Assembly: GCA_003513015.1 (NCBI GenBank)
Contig: DOTA01000204.1
Location: 1-5,569, forward strand
Direction: 5' to 3'
From: Chloroflexota bacterium
Lineage (GTDB): Bacteria > Chloroflexota > Anaerolineae > Anaerolineales > UBA11858
Length of the DNA stretch: 5,569 nt
Position numbers and translations under genes: made by a program. Below, one piece after another: positions 2,963-5,569 of this stretch. Under the pieces are notes generated by a model. The model searched no databases. It was given only the letters and a program-made list of their open reading frames with translations, and was not told where the DNA came from. Numbering within the stretch: the stretch's first letter is position 1; every line of letters begins with the position of its first letter.

Positions 2963-5569
2963 GTGAAAACCTTCTCATCTGATCCCCAGGCTGCTTTTCG
3001 TTTGAAACCGATTCGCGTGGCGCGCGTCTCGGAAATCAGCGAATCAACTGCCGCGGCCCCGATCCCTGATGAAGACCGTGTCAATTTCCACATCGGGAAC
3101 CCCGTGCAAGATGTGGGGCTTTCATCGGCATTTTTACGTACCGCGCTGGGGATTGATATTCACCGGGAAGAACTGGAGGAAACCGATCCCGACGCTCTCT
3201 TGGAATTCCTGGGCTGGGAGGCCGAAGCCAGGCCAAAACTAGAATTTTTGATCCGCACAATCCAAAAAAGCGCGCCATATATGCCCCGGGGTGGTTATTC
3301 GCGCAAGCGGCCCCACGCGCTGGTAGATAAATTTCGCGCCTGGTTGGAAAATCAACAAGAACCGTTGCACTATGATACCGGCGAACAATCCGGCAAACGC
3401 GAAATCATCTTGGGCACGGGAGGCGTTCATGAAGTCTTACGCATCATCCTTTTCGCCCTGTCATCTTATTTGGAGTTCACCCCTGCTCGAATTTTGAGCT
3501 ACCAGTGCGAACTTCAGCCTCAACTGCAAACCATCCCCCATCTACTGTTTGATAACCTGGCTGTGGATGAAAACCTCGCGCTTGCCGAGATCGAGCAATT
3601 CCTGAACCATCAACCTACCATGCCCACCTTCATGCTGGTTGGCGCTGAGTTGGATGAAATCACGCGCCGCAGGCTGCGCTTGTTGAGTATTGAGAAACCC
3701 CTCTTTTTTATCGAAGCCAATAATGTGCCCAATCATCTCTCGCTGGCGCGTGAAGCCAAACTTGTGCAGCGCGTCATTCGCCTGCTCACCCCGGCCATAT
3801 TTGCGCAGCGCTTGCACAATTTACCTGTAGTGTTTATCACCGGCAACGCCGATTTTCTGAGCGTCATCGAGAACGTGCATTTCAATCTCAAAGGAACCCC
3901 TTCCGCACCCGAAGCCGAATTTTTGGATTTTTTGCTCACTCAAAATCTTGCCAAACTTCAGAGCAAAACTCCGCAGGATGTGCCTTATGCCAAACCTGCT
4001 TTTGATGGATTAGCCTTAGGGGTTTTCGCAGAGACGGTGTTGCCCGATTTAGCCGAACGCACGGAGCAGCGTCTGGAAAAATTGGTGGATCAGCATACTC
4101 AAAGATTAACGCGTTCCCTGGAAGTGCTCGAAGGAAAAACAGCTACCCTCTCCAGGTGGATTCAGCAATCCTGGAAGGACACCATCTTCGATGAGTTTGC
4201 CGAACTCAAGGCCGATGAAGTGCTTGACCTGCTGGTTCAAAATGTCCACGAACCGGAATGGCTTGACGCGCTCCAACGCAGTTTTTTGGCGGCTTTTGTC
4301 AAACACCAGCCTCAGTATCAGCCCGAAGCCTGTAGCCTCGTCAGCGGATCATCCCGCACGGCCTTGAGCATCCTGGGCTTTCATTGTGGCATCTCTGAAG
4401 TGGTCATCCCCGATCTGAGTTGGTCTTACGAGCAGTGTTTTGTCAAAACCTATACCGTGCCGTTGTCTGCCTCCCTAGGGCTAGATGTGGATGGCATCAT
4501 TGCGAAGCTGGAAAATATTTGCCAGCAAGACCCCTCCTGGCCGCAGCGCGGCGCGGTGGCGATCAACAACCCTCATAACGCCACCGGGCAAATCTTCAAC
4601 GATGCCGATATTCGCCGTCTGATCACCTACTGCCTGCAAAATAAAGTTTACGTGATTGATGATCTGGCCTATCAGAACGTGGCCCCGGTGCGTGATTTAC
4701 CCGAAATTAAGACTGCCCGTCAAATCGCCGCCGAGTTGGTTCGTCACGGGGCGGTCACCGAAGCTCAAGCCGACCGGGTAATTTCGGCACACTCCATGTC
4801 CAAAACAGATAGCTACGCCGGGGCCAGGCTGGCGGTGATCGAAATTCGCGAGCGGAAAATTCGCGAGCGTTTCAACGCCTTAAATGCGCACATCCAGCCC
4901 AATATTACGGCCATTTATATCAGCTATCTGTTTTACCGCAGCGCGCCGCAAGCCACCCGCGCCTTTTGGCATCTGCGCAATTCGATTTTATATGAACGCA
5001 CTCAGGCCCTTTTGCGCGCCGTGGAGAATCTCCCCTCGGATCGCAACCCCTTTGGGTTAACCATCATCCCCCCCACGGGGAGTTTGTATCCACTCTTGCA
5101 AGTGGGTCGCCTACCTGCGGGCTTATCTCTGGATTGGCTGGCTTCGTCATTGGCGCGCGCGGGCATTGGGATGCTGCCCCTGGCGACTTTCGCCCGCACC
5201 GAGAAAGGTTTCGAAACTGGCCGGACAACCTTCCGCCTGACGCTGGGTGGGAAGGATAATGCCGAGGTGTTGCTGAGTAAAACCCGCCGCTTGCTGATTG
5301 ACCTGAATCGCCTGATTGCCGAAGAAGACGCGCGCTATAATCGCAAGAACGTTTCTTTCAAGGTTTCAGAGCGCAGCCGCAGCCGTTCTGCCGAGCTTTT
5401 GCGGGCTTGGGATTCCTTCGGAACGCAGTTACTTCAAATTAGTGCGCGCCAGCGTTTGGCGAGCCTGCCCCCGCTGGACGACCAACAATTACAACGCGAA
5501 TTTCTGCGAACCTATCTTCCTGAACGTTTGGAGATATTCCGTAACCGTTTGCTGGATCGGGTCGCCATC
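2963..5569 (+). CDS. Tandem aminotransferase-fold PLP protein, C-terminus beyond the window
   Basis: An uninterrupted frame of 869 residues, open at the right edge. Module 1 (about 38-330) has aminotransferase landmarks: VNFHIGNPVQD near 40-50, GGYSRKRP near 110, and ILGTGGVHEVLRIIL near 150. It has no recognisable Schiff-base Lys, and E251 (FFIEANN) stands where the PLP-nitrogen Asp strand should be. A helical linker (about 350-400) leads to module 2 (about 410-785), which is complete: SGSSRTAL for phosphate binding, NNPHNATG (N539), VIDDLAYQN (D567, Y570), SMSKTDSYAGARL with Lys614, and FRLTLGG with Arg758 for the substrate carboxylate. Beyond it is at least 85 residues of charged helix. 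Module 2 is probably a cytosolic PLP enzyme using amino acids; the reaction is unknown. GTG 2963 is preferred, with a weak GAGAA 8 nt upstream; GTG 2942 and TTG 2948 are alternatives, and the first in-frame ATG is near residue 107. Confidence 0.85.
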   Translation, partial: MKTFSSDPQAAFRLKPIRVARVSEISESTAAAPIPDEDRVNFHIGNPVQDVGLSSAFLRTALGIDIHREELEETDPDALLEFLGWEAEARPKLEFLIRTIQKSAPYMPRGGYSRKRPHALVDKFRAWLENQQEPLHYDTGEQSGKREIILGTGGVHEVLRIILFALSSYLEFTPARILSYQCELQPQLQTIPHLLFDNLAVDENLALAEIEQFLNHQPTMPTFMLVGAELDEITRRRLRLLSIEKPLFFIEANNVPNHLSLAREAKLVQRVIRLLTPAIFAQRLHNLPVVFITGNADFLSVIENVHFNLKGTPSAPEAEFLDFLLTQNLAKLQSKTPQDVPYAKPAFDGLALGVFAETVLPDLAERTEQRLEKLVDQHTQRLTRSLEVLEGKTATLSRWIQQSWKDTIFDEFAELKADEVLDLLVQNVHEPEWLDALQRSFLAAFVKHQPQYQPEACSLVSGSSRTALSILGFHCGISEVVIPDLSWSYEQCFVKTYTVPLSASLGLDVDGIIAKLENICQQDPSWPQRGAVAINNPHNATGQIFNDADIRRLITYCLQNKVYVIDDLAYQNVAPVRDLPEIKTARQIAAELVRHGAVTEAQADRVISAHSMSKTDSYAGARLAVIEIRERKIRERFNALNAHIQPNITAIYISYLFYRSAPQATRAFWHLRNSILYERTQALLRAVENLPSDRNPFGLTIIPPTGSLYPLLQVGRLPAGLSLDWLASSLARAGIGMLPLATFARTEKGFETGRTTFRLTLGGKDNAEVLLSKTRRLLIDLNRLIAEEDARYNRKNVSFKVSERSRSRSAELLRAWDSFGTQLLQISARQRLASLPPLDDQQLQREFLRTYLPERLEIFRNRLLDRVAI
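4842..4869 (+). repeat. 15-nt in-frame tandem duplication in the aminotransferase gene
   Basis: AAATTCGCGAGCG occurs at 4842-4854 and again at 4857-4869, a 15-nt period that keeps the frame and gives IRERK-IRERF just after the Lys614 strand. This looks like a small slippage duplication within a surface helix. Confidence 0.6.

Noticed and set aside
3081..5199. Several minus-strand ORFs of 63-91 codons
   Set aside because: All lie antisense within the continuous 869-codon aminotransferase frame and show no domain features, so they are shadow ORFs.

Overview
The window looks like bacterial chromosomal DNA of moderate GC. Coding regions are dense and intergenic stretches are AT-richer. Gene content (acyl-CoA dehydrogenase, cytosolic C39-like protein, SPFH protein, giant tandem aminotransferase) and a dispersed ACGCAGAT/ATCTGCG-type inverted repeat would fit an anaerolinean Chloroflexota genome. 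That placement is impressionistic, because no marker gene is present.

Layout. Positions 1-741 (minus) hold the N-terminal 247 residues of an acyl-CoA dehydrogenase that runs off the left edge. Positions 862-1383 (minus) encode a 173-residue papain-like C39-family cysteine peptidase homologue, upstream of the dehydrogenase on the same strand. A 34-nt hairpin with competing arms lies in the 120-nt gap between them. Positions 1384-1891 are a 508-nt region without a conventional gene. It holds a minus-strand promoter overlapping a dyad, and a near-consensus plus-strand promoter (TTGACT-17-TATAGT). About 130-150 nt downstream of that promoter is an intrinsic-terminator-like hairpin that can also form a mutually exclusive antiterminator. 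Two further TATAAT boxes and a long 5'-leader hairpin precede the next gene. Positions 1892-2872 (plus) encode a 326-residue membrane-anchored SPFH/band-7 protein. After an imperfect palindrome, a plus-strand ORF opens at 2963 (GTG) and is still open at 5569. It encodes at least 869 residues: two aminotransferase-fold modules in tandem, the first degenerate and lacking a Schiff-base lysine, the second with a complete fold-type I PLP site.

The genes do not form one obvious pathway. The left pair is probably one transcription unit and the right pair another, both read outward from the 1384-1891 control region. The two observations most worth pursuing are the attenuator-like element at about 1520-1675 and the tandem pseudo-/active aminotransferase. 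From memory, the architecture of the latter recalls the C-terminal half of plant methionine S-methyltransferase.
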